Positions 8,497 through 17,935 are shown, counted from the first letter of the stretch. The stretch is 64,000 bases of DNA from Celeribacter neptunius (GCF_900113955.1 NZ_FORH01000001.1:302395-366394); one strand, 5' to 3'. Notes: generated by a model not told the origin, from the letters alone. Program-made: numbers and translations.

Positions 8497-9165
8497 TCAG
8501 AGCAGGGCGATGTCCTTCAGCAGACGCTCTGCCTCGACACTCGGGTGGGTGAGTGTCTCGCGCTCTTCGCCCGGGAAGAACCGTGCCCGGGTGGCGGTGG
8601 GCATCGGATTGGGCGTCAGGATGTGGATGCGCGGCGCGGTCTCGACATTGGCGCTTTCGGCCTGCCAGCTTTTCGCCATGGCGATCTGCGCGGCTTTCGA
8701 GGCGCCGTAAGCGCCAAAGAATTTCTCGCCGGCGTGATTGTCCTCGAAAAACAGCACATCGGCGGGGGCGGCGGCCATGTTCAGGAGCGGCGAGACCATC
8801 GGAATGAGCTTGCCGGTGGCGATGACATTGGTGTTCATCGTGCGATCGAAATCTTTCGGGTCCATGTGGTCCGCAGGCGACAGGAGTTGCGCATAGACCG
8901 CGGTATGGGCCCAGAGGTCGAGATGCCCCCAGCGGTCATAGATGCCGCGACAGAGATGCGCCATGGCATCCGGGTTGGTGATATCCATCGGGGCCAGCGT
9001 GGCTTGACCGCCTTTGGCCTTGATCCGGTCATCGAGCTCTTCGAGCGCGCCGGTGGTCTTGGCCACGGCGACGATGTGATAGGCGGGCGCCAGTGCCTCG
9101 GCGAGAAAGAAGCCAAGGCCGCGCGAGGCGCCGGTGATCAGGGCGATTTTCGTGTTCTCTGTCAT
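8497..9165 (-). CDS. Short-chain dehydrogenase/reductase lacking the usual catalytic Ser
   Basis: 222 residues. The Rossmann glycine motif TGASRGLG near the N-terminus and the YGASK active-site segment identify an SDR resembling YciK. The serine expected about 13 residues before the tyrosine is absent (LFFEDNHAGEKFFGAYGASK), so activity is uncertain. The start is the ATG at 9165; a frame extends to 9201 but includes poorly conserved residues. The frame ends in ALL. Confidence 0.82.
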   Translation of the reverse strand: MTENTKIALITGASRGLGFFLAEALAPAYHIVAVAKTTGALEELDDRIKAKGGQATLAPMDITNPDAMAHLCRGIYDRWGHLDLWAHTAVYAQLLSPADHMDPKDFDRTMNTNVIATGKLIPMVSPLLNMAAAPADVLFFEDNHAGEKFFGAYGASKAAQIAMAKSWQAESANVETAPRIHILTPNPMPTATRARFFPGEERETLTHPSVEAERLLKDIALL

Positions 9166-9197
9166 GGGGCTTGGTGTGGCGCTTGTGCGCCGATGCG

Positions 9198-9704
9198 TCA
9201 AGAGGGTTTGAACGCGCTGCGCGCCAATGTCCCGCTGGCCTCGTAGAGATCGATGAGCTGGTCGAGCGAGATGTCCGGTATCGCCTCCAGGGTCACCGAC
9301 GGCCGCGCGGTTCCGTCGCCGAAAGAGAGGGTCACAGGGCTGTCCTGAGGTGCCAGTGGAGAAAGATCATTGGCCAGCGTGGCGAGCGTGTCACCAGGCA
9401 CCGCGCCGCCGTCCAACAGCTCGAGATAGGCGTAGAAGACCGGGTGCGGCACCTCGACCCAAAGCGCCACCATCAGCGCCTCGGCGGAGCCGCGAATGGG
9501 CAGGGCGAGCGTGGCACAGAGGTAGCGCCCATCTGCAAAGCGGCACAGTTCGGACGCCAGCTGATCCTCGCCCGCCTTGACAAAGGGGGCTTCTCCACGG
9601 GCCTCATGCGGCCAGTCCGACGGGTGATCGAAGCCGATGTCAATAACGCCACCTTGGCTTTGCAAGGCCCGCCAGCGCGGATCGAGATCGAGGAGGGAAG
9701 TCAT
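9198..9704 (-). CDS. DUF2199-family protein, copy 2 (Cys motif lost)
   Basis: 168 residues. It shares with the next gene the patterns DPRW, DIGFDHPSDWPH, ALPIRGSAEALMVALWVEV and LDQLIDLYEASG, so the two are tandem paralogues. Unlike its neighbour it lacks the N-terminal CPCCG zinc-type motif. The function of DUF2199 is not known. It starts immediately after the upstream copy, suggesting an operon. Confidence 0.75.
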   Translation of the reverse strand: MTSLLDLDPRWRALQSQGGVIDIGFDHPSDWPHEARGEAPFVKAGEDQLASELCRFADGRYLCATLALPIRGSAEALMVALWVEVPHPVFYAYLELLDGGAVPGDTLATLANDLSPLAPQDSPVTLSFGDGTARPSVTLEAIPDISLDQLIDLYEASGTLARSAFKPS

Positions 9705-9706
9705 GG

Positions 9707-10336
9707 TCAGTCTACCAAATGGGGCCGCATGTCGTTTCCGGTCGCGGCGTAGATGTCGAGAAGGTGGTCGAAGGAGATACCGCTTTTTTGTGCTTTGAAG
9801 AGCGGGCCTTCTTGCGCATGCAGTGAAGGCCGCTGGCCTCGCTTTCCCGGAATAAGGTCACAAGCGACGTGTTCGTCCTCGCCAAGATCGAAGCAAGGAA
9901 AGCTATTGGAAAGCCAGGAAAATGCGCCCTCAAAGTCGTCATCTCCGCTCTCGGATTGGATGAGACGCCGAAAACTTTCTTCGCTGAGGCTGCCCCAGCA
10001 ACCAAATGAAAAGCTCTGATCACAGCCCCGAATGGGCAGAGGAAAGACGCAGCGCACGAAGAAATCGCCGGCATGCAGGCAGGTATCGGAGTTCAGAAAG
10101 TCCTCACCGAAACGAAATTCGCCGGGGCCGTTATCGTGGGAGGTTGGATGAGACCATGTCGTAGGCGCATGAAAGCCAATGTCAAAGACGCCTTGCATGG
10201 GCTTTCCGCAGCAGGGGCAAGGGCCGTTGTCCCCCATGAAACGCTTCCAGCGCGGGTCCTGATCCAGAGAGTTGGCGAGATCTGTTTCTGAAGTTTGGGG
10301 AAGGCGTTTGCCGAAAATGTCGCGCAAACGCCGCAT
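9707..10336 (-). CDS. DUF2199-family protein, copy 1 (with CxxC motif)
   Basis: 209 residues. CPCCGKPM near residue 42 suggests a small metal site. Family features are VFDIGFHAPTTWSHP, FPLPIRGCDQSFSFGCWGSLS and FDHLLDIYAATG. I chose the ATG at 10336; a GTG at 10342 abuts the purF stop. It lies directly downstream of purF and could be co-transcribed with it. The role is unknown. Confidence 0.75.
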   Translation of the reverse strand: MRRLRDIFGKRLPQTSETDLANSLDQDPRWKRFMGDNGPCPCCGKPMQGVFDIGFHAPTTWSHPTSHDNGPGEFRFGEDFLNSDTCLHAGDFFVRCVFPLPIRGCDQSFSFGCWGSLSEESFRRLIQSESGDDDFEGAFSWLSNSFPCFDLGEDEHVACDLIPGKRGQRPSLHAQEGPLFKAQKSGISFDHLLDIYAATGNDMRPHLVD

Positions 10337-10342
10337 TGCCAC

Positions 10343-11815
10343 TTATTCCGCAGCCGGTTTCAGCTCGAAGCCCTTGGCGAGCATATCCGTGGGTGCGACC
10401 GGGTATTCACCGGAGAAGCACGCGTCGCAATATTGCGGTTTGGCGTTGTTGCGGCCCTCGGCGACGCCGGCGGCGCGGTAGAGCCCGTCCAGGGAAATGA
10501 ATTGCAGGCTGTCCACATCGAGATGCTGACGCATTTCCTCGACCGTCATCTGCGCCGCTAGAAGCTTGTCACGATCCGGCGTGTCGACGCCGTAGAAGCA
10601 CGGCCACATGGTGGGCGGCGAGGCGATGCGGAAATGCACCTCGGCGGCGCCGGCGTCCAGCAGCATATCCTTGATCTTGCGAGACGTGGTGCCGCGCACC
10701 ACCGAGTCATCGACGAGGATGATGCGCTTGTCGCGAATGAGCGCCCGGTTGACGTTCAGCTTGAGACGCACGCCCATGTTGCGGATCTGTTCGGAGGGCT
10801 CGATGAAGGTCCGGCCCATATATTGGTTGCGGATGATGCCCATGCCGTAGGGGATGCCGCTCTCATGGGCAAAGCCAATGGCCGCCGGCGTGCCGCTGTC
10901 CGGCACGGGGCAAACCAGATCGGCCTCCACGGGCGCTTCTTTGGCCAGCTCGACACCGATCTGACGGCGGGTCTCATAGACCGAGCGGCCTTCGAGGATC
11001 GAATCCGGGCGTGAGAAATACACATGTTCGAAGATGCAGAAGCGCGAGGCCTGCTGCTCGAACGGTTTCGAACTGGTGAGCTTGCCATCGTCGGAAATCA
11101 CCACCATTTCACCAGGCTCGATCTCGCGGACGAACTCGGCGCCGATGATGTCCAATGCACAGGTTTCAGAGGAGAGCACATAGCCTTTCTCGCCGATCTT
11201 GCCGAGAACCAGCGGCCGCACGCCGCGCGGGTCGCGCACGCCGATGAGCTTGGTGCGGGTCATGGCAACGACCGAGAAGGCGCCTTCGACCCGGCGCAGC
11301 GCGTCTTTCATCCGTTCCGGGATATTGCGCTGCAGGGACCGCGCCATCAGATGAATGATGCATTCACTGTCCGAGGAGGATTGGAAGATCGAGCCGCGTT
11401 CAATGAGCTCGCGGCGCAGGCTGTCGGCATTGGTGATATTGCCGTTATGGGCAATTGCCGCGCCCCCCATGGCGAATTCGCCGAAAAACGGCTGTACATC
11501 GCGAATGGCGGTGGTGCCTTTCGAGCCGGCGGTGGAATAGCGGACATGGCCGATGCCGATCGAGCCGGGCAGGGTCTCCATCACCTTTTGCGAGGTGAAA
11601 TTGTCGCGCACATAACCGAACCGGCGGGCCGATTGGAAATTCGCTTCCGGATCATAGGTGACGATGCCGCCGGCTTCCTGGCCGCGGTGTTGCAGCGCGT
11701 GCAATCCGAGGGCGATGAAGGAGGCAGCGTCGGTGACACCGACCGCGCCGAAGACACCGCATTCCTCCTTCAGCTTGTCATCATCGAACGGGTGAGACGG
11801 GGGCATGGTGCGCAT
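10343..11815 (-). CDS. purF: Amidophosphoribosyltransferase
   Basis: 490 residues; first committed step of purine synthesis, converting PRPP plus glutamine to phosphoribosylamine. A short propeptide precedes the catalytic N-terminal Cys in EECGVFGAVG, as in Ntn hydrolases. The PRPP loop is IILVDDSVVRGTTS. Cys residues in FCIFEHVYFSRPDS, WPCFYGVDTP and YCDACFSGEYP match the Bacillus-type enzyme with a 4Fe-4S cluster. An in-frame ATG at 11806 is an alternative start. It is downstream of the cvpA region, a widely conserved association. Confidence 0.97.
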   Translation of the reverse strand: MRTMPPSHPFDDDKLKEECGVFGAVGVTDAASFIALGLHALQHRGQEAGGIVTYDPEANFQSARRFGYVRDNFTSQKVMETLPGSIGIGHVRYSTAGSKGTTAIRDVQPFFGEFAMGGAAIAHNGNITNADSLRRELIERGSIFQSSSDSECIIHLMARSLQRNIPERMKDALRRVEGAFSVVAMTRTKLIGVRDPRGVRPLVLGKIGEKGYVLSSETCALDIIGAEFVREIEPGEMVVISDDGKLTSSKPFEQQASRFCIFEHVYFSRPDSILEGRSVYETRRQIGVELAKEAPVEADLVCPVPDSGTPAAIGFAHESGIPYGMGIIRNQYMGRTFIEPSEQIRNMGVRLKLNVNRALIRDKRIILVDDSVVRGTTSRKIKDMLLDAGAAEVHFRIASPPTMWPCFYGVDTPDRDKLLAAQMTVEEMRQHLDVDSLQFISLDGLYRAAGVAEGRNNAKPQYCDACFSGEYPVAPTDMLAKGFELKPAAE

Positions 11816-11958
11816 ATTGCCGGGCTCCGAATCCTGTAGCGGGCGTTTTCGACCCTCCTTTAAGCCCTTGTGGCCCGAGTGTCACGAAAGGATCACATAG
11901 CTTTTTGTCACATCGGCAGGTGAGCGGGGCCAGTATGGCCTTTGTGCGGAAGATCTGT

Positions 11959-12636
11959 TCAGCCCTGACGGCGCGCGATGAGAAAAAGCGCATCCGCCCC
12001 CTCGGGCCTCCAATCCACCTCGATGTCGAACCCGTTGGCGCGGATCTCGGCCCGCAGCGCCTCTTCGGTAAAGGCGGTGACCGAGGGCAGAAGCGGCAGG
12101 AGACGCAAGAGCGGTTGCAACAGGCGCAACAGCCGCGAATGCCCCATGCAGGTGGTCGACGAGACGAAGATGCCGCCGGGTTTGGTGAGCGCCGCCGCCC
12201 TGTCAATCGCGCCGCGCCAATCGGGCAGGAGATGCAGGAGCGACAGCATCAAGACCGCGTCATAGGCGGGCGGGGCGGTGATCTCATCGAGGCTTTTGCA
12301 GTGAAAGGTGACGTTGTCGATCTGCTCGGCCGCGGCGCGGGTCTCTCCGACCGCCAGAAGTTTTTTCGAGAAATCGCAGGCGGTGACCGAGCGGACATGC
12401 GGCGCGTGGTTGAGCGCGGTGGCGCCGGAGCCACAGCCGATCTCGAGCAGATCCCAATCGGGGCGCAATCTCTCGCGGGTCAGCTCGAGCTTGCGTTGAT
12501 ACACCGCCTCATCGGGAACCGGCGAGGCGAGGTATTTCCTGGCGATGAGATTCCAGAACAGCGGCGAGCTGGCCATGCGGCGTTCCAATCTGGCAACGAG
12601 GGGCTGCCCCAGAGCTAAGAAAAGGCGGCCCCGCAT
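11959..12636 (-). CDS. SAM-dependent class I methyltransferase
   Basis: 225 residues. Motif I is LLEIGCGSGATAL; later DAVLMLSLLHLLPDW and LTKPGGIFVSST match motifs II-III of small-molecule methyltransferases. The N-terminus (ARLERRMASSPLFWNLIARKY) resembles the ubiE/COQ5-like group. No substrate can be assigned. It lies between cvpA and purF on the same strand. Confidence 0.82.
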   Translation of the reverse strand: MRGRLFLALGQPLVARLERRMASSPLFWNLIARKYLASPVPDEAVYQRKLELTRERLRPDWDLLEIGCGSGATALNHAPHVRSVTACDFSKKLLAVGETRAAAEQIDNVTFHCKSLDEITAPPAYDAVLMLSLLHLLPDWRGAIDRAAALTKPGGIFVSSTTCMGHSRLLRLLQPLLRLLPLLPSVTAFTEEALRAEIRANGFDIEVDWRPEGADALFLIARRQG

Positions 12637-12703
12637 TCAAGCGTGCCGCCTCCGATCTCTTGCAATGTCACGACATTTTCGTGTTTTTGGGTGCACGCGG
12701 CGT

Positions 12704-13258
12704 TTATTGCGTGCAGGTCGAGACCAGGCTCTCGTAGCGCTGGGTGATCCAGTCGGGGGCAGAATCCGGCAGGCTCTCGTCGATCTTGTCTTGAGAGCGG
12801 GCAAAGACTTTCGCGGTGCGCGAATTTTCCAGCGCCGCAATCGGGTCGCCGGTGGAGACACGGTCGACGATCACCAGCGCGATCGCCACGAGAATGATGC
12901 CCCGCAGCACGCCGAAGAGAAAGCCAAGCCCCTGATCGATGCCGCCCAATGCCGAGCGTTGCACGGCGGAGGAGAACAGCGGCGTGAAGATCGACACCAC
13001 GATCAGCGCCAGCGCGAAGACCGCGAAAAACCCGGTGATCACCGCCAATTCGCACGACCCGGAAATATAGTCCCCGAGATAAGGGACCTCTTTCACCAGC
13101 GGCACCGCTTTCGGGGCGAAGATATAGCCCAGAATGGCGGCGATGATCCAACCGGCAATGGCCATGCCTTCACGCACGAACCCGCGGCTATAGGCCAGAA
13201 TGGCCGAGACAATGATGACCAATGCGACGATACCGTCGATGATTGTAAAGCCTTCCAT
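12704..13258 (-). CDS. cvpA: CvpA family inner-membrane protein
   Basis: 184 residues with about four membrane helices. The N-terminus (FTIIDGIVALVIIVSAILAYSRG) and the GVLRGIILVAIALVI segment are typical of CvpA, named for colicin V production and linked to envelope homeostasis and purF expression. Here it lies upstream of purF with one methyltransferase gene between. Confidence 0.9.
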   Translation of the reverse strand: MEGFTIIDGIVALVIIVSAILAYSRGFVREGMAIAGWIIAAILGYIFAPKAVPLVKEVPYLGDYISGSCELAVITGFFAVFALALIVVSIFTPLFSSAVQRSALGGIDQGLGFLFGVLRGIILVAIALVIVDRVSTGDPIAALENSRTAKVFARSQDKIDESLPDSAPDWITQRYESLVSTCTQ

Positions 13259-13271
13259 GACGCCTCACTTT

Positions 13272-13317
13272 GTTATGTGCGCGCCACCCGCGCCGTTATG
13301 TGCGCGCCACCCGCGCC
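13272..13317. repeat. Tandem 23-bp repeat, two perfect copies
   Basis: The unit begins GTTATGTGCGCGCC and ends CACCCGCGCC; copies are 13272-13294 and 13295-13317 with no mismatch. It occupies most of the spacer between the cvpA start and the radA stop. It may be a recent slippage duplication. Confidence 0.95.
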
Positions 13318-13331
13318 GGTTTTCCCGGTGC

Positions 13332-14702
13332 CTAGCCTGCGCCGAATATTTCTCCGACAAATCCGATCAGATCGCTCATTTGTCGCAATGCCATACCGCT
13401 CTTTTCCCCGGCTTTCGAATGCGAGGGGGCGATGGCAGAGGAAAAACCAAGTTTTTTCGCTTCTTTCAACCTGTTTTCGGTCTGACCGACGGGTCTGAGC
13501 CCGCCGGAGAGCGAAAGTTCCCCGAAAACCACACAATCTTTCGGCAATGCGGCGTCTTCGCGGGCGGACAGAAGCGCGGCGGCGACGGCCAGATCGGCGG
13601 CGGGTTCGGAGACTTTCATGCCCCCGGCGACATTGAGATACACATCGAGCCCGGCAAAGGGGATGCCACAGCGGCTTTCCAGCACCGCGAGGATCATGGC
13701 GAGCCGGGAACCATCCCAGCCGACCACGGTGCGGCGCGCCTGGGCATGCGGTGAGGGGGCGACAAGCGCCTGAAACTCCACCAGAACCGGCCGTGTGCCC
13801 TCGATCCCGGCGAAAACCACCGATCCGGGCACCGGTTCGTCGCGTTCGGACAGGAACAGCGCCGAAGGGTTGGTGACTTCGGACAGCCCGTCACCGGTCA
13901 TCTCGAACACACCGATCTCATGCGCCGGGCCAAAACGGTTCTTTACCGCTCTGAGCAGGCGGAACTGATGACCGCGCTCGCCCTCGAAATACAGGACCGT
14001 ATCGACCATATGTTCGACCACGCGCGGGCCGGCCAATTGGCCCTCCTTGGTGACATGGCCGACGAGCACGACGGAGACGCCACGGGTCTTGGCGAAGGTC
14101 ACAAGTTCGTGCGCGGCGGCGCGAACCTGGCTGACCGAACCCGGGGCGCTCTCGACATTGTCGGCCCACATGGTCTGGATGGAATCGATGATCACCAGAT
14201 CGGGCTGTTCCGCCTCAAGCGTGGTGAGAATGTCGCGCAGGTTGGTTTCGGCCCCGAGCTGTACCGAGGCCTCCGCCAATCCAAGCCGTTGAGCCCGCAT
14301 CCGCACCTGGGCGCTGGCCTCCTCGCCAGAGATATAGATCACCTTGAGACCCGCCCCGGCGAACTTTGCCGCGGCCTGCAACAGAAGCGTGGATTTGCCG
14401 ATCCCCGGATCACCGCCCACGAGAATGGCCGAGGCCGGCACCAGACCGCCGCCCAGCACCCGGTCGAATTCATCCATGCCGGAGGCGGTGCGTGGTGGCG
14501 GGGCCTCTTTTGCCGACAGAGACGAGAGCGGGATTTCCTTGCCGCGCATGCCGCCCAGGGTCTTTTTCGACGGGCCAGAGGCCGAGAGCGGCTTTTCCTC
14601 GGAAATGGTGTTCCACTCGCCACAGCCATCGCAGCGGCCCGACCATTTGGTGGTGACTGCCCCGCAATTGGCGCAGACGAAATTCTTTTGGACCTTGGCC
14701 AT
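13332..14702 (-). CDS. radA: DNA repair protein RadA
   Basis: 456 residues. An N-terminal C4 zinc finger (FVCANCGAVTTKWSGRCDGCGEW) is followed by a RecA-like core with Walker A GGDPGIGKSTLLLQ and the KNRFGPAHEIGVFEM region containing the RadA-specific KNRFG motif, then a Lon-like C-terminal domain (SAREDAALPKDCVVFGELSL). It is a branch-migration helicase in recombination. It is upstream of cvpA in the same orientation. Confidence 0.97.
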   Translation of the reverse strand: MAKVQKNFVCANCGAVTTKWSGRCDGCGEWNTISEEKPLSASGPSKKTLGGMRGKEIPLSSLSAKEAPPPRTASGMDEFDRVLGGGLVPASAILVGGDPGIGKSTLLLQAAAKFAGAGLKVIYISGEEASAQVRMRAQRLGLAEASVQLGAETNLRDILTTLEAEQPDLVIIDSIQTMWADNVESAPGSVSQVRAAAHELVTFAKTRGVSVVLVGHVTKEGQLAGPRVVEHMVDTVLYFEGERGHQFRLLRAVKNRFGPAHEIGVFEMTGDGLSEVTNPSALFLSERDEPVPGSVVFAGIEGTRPVLVEFQALVAPSPHAQARRTVVGWDGSRLAMILAVLESRCGIPFAGLDVYLNVAGGMKVSEPAADLAVAAALLSAREDAALPKDCVVFGELSLSGGLRPVGQTENRLKEAKKLGFSSAIAPSHSKAGEKSGMALRQMSDLIGFVGEIFGAG

Positions 14703-14808
14703 AGCGTTTTCCTGTCTTGGCTCTCTGCTCGTTCTTGCTTCGTTCTACTCTGTGCGCCCGGCAGGTTTCAAGCCAAAGCTTGTACCAGAGCCCGTCAGGG
14801 GGGACCTG

Positions 14809-15252
14809 TCAGGCCGGGACGTGTCTTTTTCCGGCCAGAAGGCTCAACCCGAGACTCGCCAACACGCAAAAGGTGAACAAATACAATCCCCAGCCCATTT
14901 CCAGCCGTCCGACACCGATGCCCTTGGCGACGGTGATATAGATGGCGATGAGAAAGACATCGGCCATGGCCAGCCGACCGAGCTGGAACAACAGCGGCTT
15001 GATGCGGGCGGGCAGGCGGTTTGACAGCAGCCCCTCGAGCGCCAGCACCTTGGCAATGGGCGCGATCAGGGCAAAGAACACCACCACGAGGGCAAGGAAG
15101 ATATCCGTATGCCAGAGGCTGCGGATGCCGGAGAGCACCGAAATTTCGGATTGGAAGAACACCGGCAGAAGCCCCGCTTTCATCAGCGGTGCCACCCAGG
15201 CGATGGGAAACAGGATCAAAAGCGACATGTTGGCGAGGCGCAGCTTGGTCAT
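14809..15252 (-). CDS. PqiA-like membrane protein (single half)
   Basis: 147 residues with four predicted helices (for example SLLILFPIAWVAPL, FLALVVVFFALIAPIAKVLAL, WGLYLFTFCVLASLGLSLL). It resembles one half of PqiA (paraquat-inducible protein A), which normally has two such halves each preceded by a zinc finger; no CxxC motif is present here. PqiA works with MCE-type lipid transport, and this gene follows an MlaF/MlaE-like pair, so a role in envelope lipid trafficking is plausible. Confidence 0.72.
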   Translation of the reverse strand: MTKLRLANMSLLILFPIAWVAPLMKAGLLPVFFQSEISVLSGIRSLWHTDIFLALVVVFFALIAPIAKVLALEGLLSNRLPARIKPLLFQLGRLAMADVFLIAIYITVAKGIGVGRLEMGWGLYLFTFCVLASLGLSLLAGKRHVPA

Positions 15253-15340
15253 GGCTCAACAGGTGGCCCGAGAGGCGCCGGATTGCAAGGGCGGGATGTT
15301 TGCGCCGTGAGAGTGCGCGCAGCCCCGTGGGGGAGCGCTC

Positions 15341-16090
15341 TCAGCGCAGGGTCTCGATCGGCCCGTCCGGAGACCCGGTGATGAATTGCGTGAGATAGGG
15401 GTCATGCGCCGCGTCCATCTCGGCGACCGGCCCGTGCCAGCGGATCTTGCCGCCGTGCAGCATGGCGACCTTGTCGGCAATCGCGCGCACAGAGGACATG
15501 TCATGGGTGATGGTCACGGCGGTGGCGCCCATTTCGACGACGATCTCGCGAATGAGCTCGTTGATGACGCCGGCCATGATCGGGTCGAGCCCGGTGGTCG
15601 GCTCGTCGAAAAAGATGATCTCCGGATCGGCGGCGATGGCGCGGGCGAGGCCCACACGTTTCTGCATCCCGCCCGAAAGCTCGGCGGGGAAGAGATCGGC
15701 GACATCGGGGCCGAGACCGACGCGGCGCAGCTTGGCGATGGCGATCTCCTTGGCCTCCGCGCGCGGGCGTTTCAAAGATCCGCGCAAGAGCCGGAAGGCG
15801 ACATTTTGCCAGACCGGCAGGCTGTCGAACAGCGCAGCGCCTTGGAACAACATGCCAAAGCGTGCCAGAAAGGCGTCGCGATCGCCGGTCGCCGTGACGT
15901 CTTCGCCGGCGACCTTGATCTGGCCCTGATCCGGGCGGATCAGCCCGAGGATGCATTTCAGCGTGACCGATTTTCCGGTGCCGGAGCCGCCGATGATGAC
16001 ACAGCTTTCGCCCTTCGCGACCGAGAGATCGACGCCGCGCAAAATCTGTTTCGCGCCAAAGGCTTTGTGGACGTTCTTGAGCTCGATCAT
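15341..16090 (-). CDS. MlaF-type ABC transporter ATP-binding protein
   Basis: 249 residues. Walker A is GGSGTGKSVTLKC, the signature LSGGMQKRVGLARA, and Walker B IIFFDEPTTGLDP. The GGMQKRV form is typical of MlaF/Ttg2A ATPases that drive phospholipid exchange between the membranes. The start overlaps the permease stop by 4 bases. No MlaD, MlaC or MlaA gene is beside it. Confidence 0.88.
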   Translation of the reverse strand: MIELKNVHKAFGAKQILRGVDLSVAKGESCVIIGGSGTGKSVTLKCILGLIRPDQGQIKVAGEDVTATGDRDAFLARFGMLFQGAALFDSLPVWQNVAFRLLRGSLKRPRAEAKEIAIAKLRRVGLGPDVADLFPAELSGGMQKRVGLARAIAADPEIIFFDEPTTGLDPIMAGVINELIREIVVEMGATAVTITHDMSSVRAIADKVAMLHGGKIRWHGPVAEMDAAHDPYLTQFITGSPDGPIETLR

Positions 16091-16875
16091 GTGGAGAAAA
16101 ACGCCTGTGTCAGAACGAAATTGGCGGCGAGGATCAACACGGCGGCGGCCACCACCGACGATTTGGTCGCCCGGCCCACGCCCTGGGCGCCACGGCCGCT
16201 GTGCATGCCGAAATAACAGCCCATCAGCGTGGCGATCACGCCGAAGGCCGCGCCTTTGACGAGCGAGGAAATCACATCGGGGGGTTCCAGAAAATCGACG
16301 GTGTTCTGCAGATAGGTCGCCGGGTTGAAGCCCAAGGATTGCGTCGAGACGAACCAGCCGCCGAACACCCCGATCGTGTCGCCCACGGCCACGAGCACGG
16401 GCACGGTGACGAGACCGGCAAAGACCCGCGGTGCCGTGAGGTATTTCATCGGATCGGTGGAGAGCGTGACCAGCGCGTCGATCTGTTCGGTAACTTTCAT
16501 CGTGGCGATTTCGGCGGCGATCGACGAGGTCACCCGTGCCGCCATCATCAGCCCGACCATCACCGGGCCCAGTTCGCGCACCACGCCCAGGGCGACGATC
16601 TGCGGCACCACCTGTTCGGCGGAGAAACGCGAGCCACCGGCATAGATCTGCAGCGCCAGCGCGCCGCCGGTGAAAATCGCGGTGAGGCCGACGACCGGCA
16701 AGGAGAGATAGCCGACATGCACCAGCGCATGCCAGAATTCACGACCGTAAAACGGCGGGGTGATAATATGGCGAAAGGCATCGAGCGCGAAACGGGTCAC
16801 ACGGCCGACGGTGGCCAGCGCGGCCAGAACGGTCGCACCGAGCAGGGCCAGGGGGCGTGTGATCAGCGCGCTCAT
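16087..16875 (-). CDS. MlaE-type ABC transporter permease
   Basis: 262 residues from the ATG at 16875 (AAGGA upstream); the open frame extends to 16947 but that part runs into the alr end. MlaE-family features are PPFYGREFWHALVHVGYLSLP, VVPQIVALGVVRELGPVMVGLM and EIATMKVTEQIDALVTLS. It forms the membrane part of a lipid ABC transporter with the overlapping ATPase gene. Confidence 0.88.
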   Translation of the reverse strand: MSALITRPLALLGATVLAALATVGRVTRFALDAFRHIITPPFYGREFWHALVHVGYLSLPVVGLTAIFTGGALALQIYAGGSRFSAEQVVPQIVALGVVRELGPVMVGLMMAARVTSSIAAEIATMKVTEQIDALVTLSTDPMKYLTAPRVFAGLVTVPVLVAVGDTIGVFGGWFVSTQSLGFNPATYLQNTVDFLEPPDVISSLVKGAAFGVIATLMGCYFGMHSGRGAQGVGRATKSSVVAAAVLILAANFVLTQAFFST

Positions 16876-16894
16876 CCTCGGATCATCCTTCTGC

Positions 16895-17935
16895 TCACCC
16901 GAGGTAGCGGCGATGGTAGCGCGCGCCCAGAGAGGTGAGGATTTCATAGCCGATGGTCTGGCCGATCTCGGCGAGATCGTCGACCGTCTGGTGTTCGCAC
17001 AGGAGATCGAGCGACCGCGGCACCTGGCTGAGATGGGTGATGTCGACGGTGATCAGGTCCATCGACACGCGGCCCACCAGCGGGCAGGGGGTCGCGCCAT
17101 CAAACAGCATTGCCTTGTTGGAGATCAGCCTTGTGATTCCGTCGGCATAGCCAGCGGAGACGGTGGCAATGCGCGATGGCACTTCGGCGGTCCAGCTGTT
17201 GGAATAGCCGACGGTTTCGCCGGGCATGACGTCGCGGGTCTGGATCACCGGGCATTCGAGCTTGACCACCGGCTTGCCGGCCTCGAAGGGGAAACCGCCA
17301 TAGAGGCCGATCCCGGGACGCACCAGATCGAAATGATAGTCGGGTCCCAAAAGCAGCCCGCCCGTGGCCGACAGCGCCCGGCGGACCTTGAGCCCGTCGG
17401 TCATCTCGCGAAACGCGGCAAGCTGCTGCGCGTTCATCGGATGCTCCGGCTCGTCCGAACAGGCCAGATGGCTCATCACCAGATCGGGTTTCGCCTTGAT
17501 CACCAGCGCCTTGACCGCGTCCCATTCGGCGGGCTCTAGCCCGAGACGGTTCATCCCGGTGTCGAGCTGAATGCCGAAAGACGCGCCCGGGAGCGCCTCG
17601 AAATGGCGGGTGATCTGATCCAGCGAATTGAGCATCGGGGTGAGATGCATATCCGCGATCATGTCGGTGTCGCCGGCCATATGGCCCCCGAAGACGCCGA
17701 TCCAGGGGCTGGGGCCGACCGCATCGCGGAGCGCAACGCCTTCTTCGGCGGCGGCGACGAAAAAGCTCTTCACGCCGGCTTTCATCAGCGCGCGGGCGGC
17801 CTTGCCGACCCCCAGCCCATAGGCGTCGGCCTTGACCACGGCGGCGGTTTCCACCGTGTCTGCGGAGAGGGCATCAAGGGCGCGCCAGTTGCCGGCGAGC
17901 GCCCCGAGATCGATATCGAGTGTAGAAGTAGCCAT
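16895..17935 (-). CDS. alr: Alanine racemase
   Basis: 346 residues; PLP enzyme making D-alanine for peptidoglycan. The PLP lysine lies in [12 protein letters not shown], the catalytic tyrosine in [11 protein letters not shown], and LDTGMNRLG is a family block. The start at [13 protein letters not shown] (17935) is preferred to the longer frame to 17977. It follows dnaB in the same direction, a common alphaproteobacterial order. Confidence 0.95.
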   Translation of the reverse strand: MATSTLDIDLGALAGNWRALDALSADTVETAAVVKADAYGLGVGKAARALMKAGVKSFFVAAAEEGVALRDAVGPSPWIGVFGGHMAGDTDMIADMHLTPMLNSLDQITRHFEALPGASFGIQLDTGMNRLGLEPAEWDAVKALVIKAKPDLVMSHLACSDEPEHPMNAQQLAAFREMTDGLKVRRALSATGGLLLGPDYHFDLVRPGIGLYGGFPFEAGKPVVKLECPVIQTRDVMPGETVGYSNSWTAEVPSRIATVSAGYADGITRLISNKAMLFDGATPCPLVGRVSMDLITVDITHLSQVPRSLDLLCEHQTVDDLAEIGQTIGYEILTSLGARYHRRYLG

